From NCBI GenBank assembly GCA_017613485.1, contig JAGADS010000058.1:1-14479 (forward strand): a DNA stretch of 14,479 bases. The letters are read 5' to 3'. The notes below the pieces were generated by a model. It ran no database searches. It saw nothing but the letters and a program-made list of their open reading frames with translations, and was not told where the DNA came from. Position numbers and translations under genes: made by a program. Source of the DNA: Treponema sp. (GTDB taxonomy: Bacteria; Spirochaetota; Spirochaetia; Treponematales; Treponemataceae). Shown piece after piece: positions 14,034 through 14,479 of this stretch (position 1 is its first letter; each line of letters starts with the position of its first letter).

Positions 14034-14282
14034 CTAAGCAAGCTTCTGATCAATGGCCTTGGCAAACTGATCTGCACATGATGTTCCGCGGTTCTTGCAG
14101 TCATTTCCACGGAGAACATCTGCTATTTCCCTCGCATCCTTTCCTTCTACAAGGCGGCCGATAGCCTTTAGGTTTCCGTTGCATCCGTTCACGAATTTTA
14201 CGTTGTGAAGCTTTCCGTCTTCTATGTCAAAATCAATTTGAATTGAACATACACCCTGCGGTTTAAAAGTCACGTGTTCCAT
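14034..14282 (-). CDS. TSCPD-domain protein of the four-cysteine TIGR03905 type
   Basis: The 82-residue cytoplasmic protein has the TSCPD fold also found at the C-terminus of some ribonucleotide reductases. Visible landmarks are FKPQGVCS, FVNGCNGNLKAIGRLVEG and DCKNRGTSCADQFAKAI. The four cysteines (12, 34, 62, 69) match the four-Cys small-protein family and suggest metal binding, which is inferred. The function is unknown. The gene is 9 nt downstream of the tautomerase stop, with GGAG overlapping that stop codon as ribosome binding site. Confidence 0.85.
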   Translation of the reverse strand: MEHVTFKPQGVCSIQIDFDIEDGKLHNVKFVNGCNGNLKAIGRLVEGKDAREIADVLRGNDCKNRGTSCADQFAKAIDQKLA

Positions 14283-14288
14283 GCTATT

Positions 14289-14292
14289 CTCC
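14289..14292 (-). promoter_or_regulatory. Ribosome binding site of the TSCPD gene
   Basis: On the minus strand GGAG, whose first G is the last base of the tautomerase TAG stop, lies 6 nt before the ATG at 14282. This fixes the start and couples the two genes. Confidence 0.7.
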
Positions 14293-14479
14293 TACATCTG
14301 ATATCCAGGTTGAATTATTGTATTTGAATCTGTCTTAACTTTGTCATAGACTTTTTCTTTCCATTCATCCTGAGGAACATCAACTATGCTCACTGAAAAA
14401 TGTTCTTTTCCTCTTGCAAGAGATTTTGAGGCGGCATCAATTACTGCATCTGCAAGTTTCTTTTTTGTCTCTTCATCCC
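14292..14479 (-). CDS. Tautomerase-family (PptA/4-OT-like) protein, 5' end outside the window
   Basis: Only the last 61 residues are present. They follow the 4-oxalocrotonate tautomerase/PptA pattern: a helix KKKLADAVIDAASKSL, the strand HFSVSIVDVPQDEWKEKVY, and the C-terminal NTIIQPGYQM. The ending parallels the PGYSM end of E. coli PptA. Enzymes of this superfamily use the N-terminal proline as catalytic base; that residue is beyond the window, so activity cannot be judged. It is upstream in an apparent operon with the TSCPD gene. Confidence 0.75.
   Translation of the reverse strand, partial: DEETKKKLADAVIDAASKSLARGKEHFSVSIVDVPQDEWKEKVYDKVKTDSNTIIQPGYQM

Overview
The window (about 14.5 kb) looks like chromosomal DNA of a spirochaete, most likely a gut- or rumen-type Treponema. 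This is inferred from gene content and style: loosely matching lipoprotein signals, an orphan MinD/ParA-like ATPase beside lgt, twin RlpA-SPOR proteins and moderate GC. No database search was possible. I see no rRNA, tRNA, CRISPR array, insertion sequence, prophage or integration scar. Coding density is very high, and no gene-free stretch exceeds 180 bases.

Layout: (1) 1-2192, minus: a carboxy-terminal processing protease followed 3 nt later by rsmE, which runs off the left edge. (2) 2257-4421, plus: a MinD/ParA-like ATPase with a coiled-coil tail, then lgt (prolipoprotein diacylglyceryl transferase). (3) 4432-5658, minus: an orphan AAA ATPase of the DUF4143/COG1373 type behind the best-matching promoter of the window. 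(4) 5837-12566, plus: a five-gene cell-envelope cluster. It encodes an exported protein of about eight 26-residue repeats, a membrane-spanning LysM protein, a GH23 lytic transglycosylase lipoprotein and two tandem RlpA-SPOR proteins. (5) 12590-13672, minus: a membrane-anchored alpha/beta hydrolase. (6) 13745-14029, plus: a small DUF1294 membrane protein. (7) 14034-14479, minus: a four-cysteine TSCPD protein preceded by a tautomerase gene that is cut by the right edge.

Two observations stand out. First, the LysM protein (6740-9022) begins with about 108 residues that match, by eye, the beta-sandwich substrate-binding domain of Hsp70/DnaK. It has no ATPase domain. An acidic, low-complexity arm of about 460 residues with six LPDF motifs follows, then one membrane span and a periplasmic LysM. 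This would be a chaperone-like client-binding domain tethered through the membrane to peptidoglycan. Second, six genes (ctp, the ParA-like gene, the AAA ATPase, rlpA1, the hydrolase and DUF1294) have a -10-like hexamer ending exactly 6 or 7 nt before the ATG and no Shine-Dalgarno, which predicts leaderless mRNAs. Several downstream operon genes (lgt, LysM, transglycosylase, TSCPD) and the 5837 gene have clear Shine-Dalgarno sites. These promoters also decide the starts, so several genes are shorter than their longest open frame.

Working together, the plus-strand cluster probably remodels or senses peptidoglycan: LysM binds glycan, the lipoprotein transglycosylase and RlpA cleave it, and SPOR domains target stripped glycan at division sites. 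Lgt, encoded upstream, would lipidate the transglycosylase.
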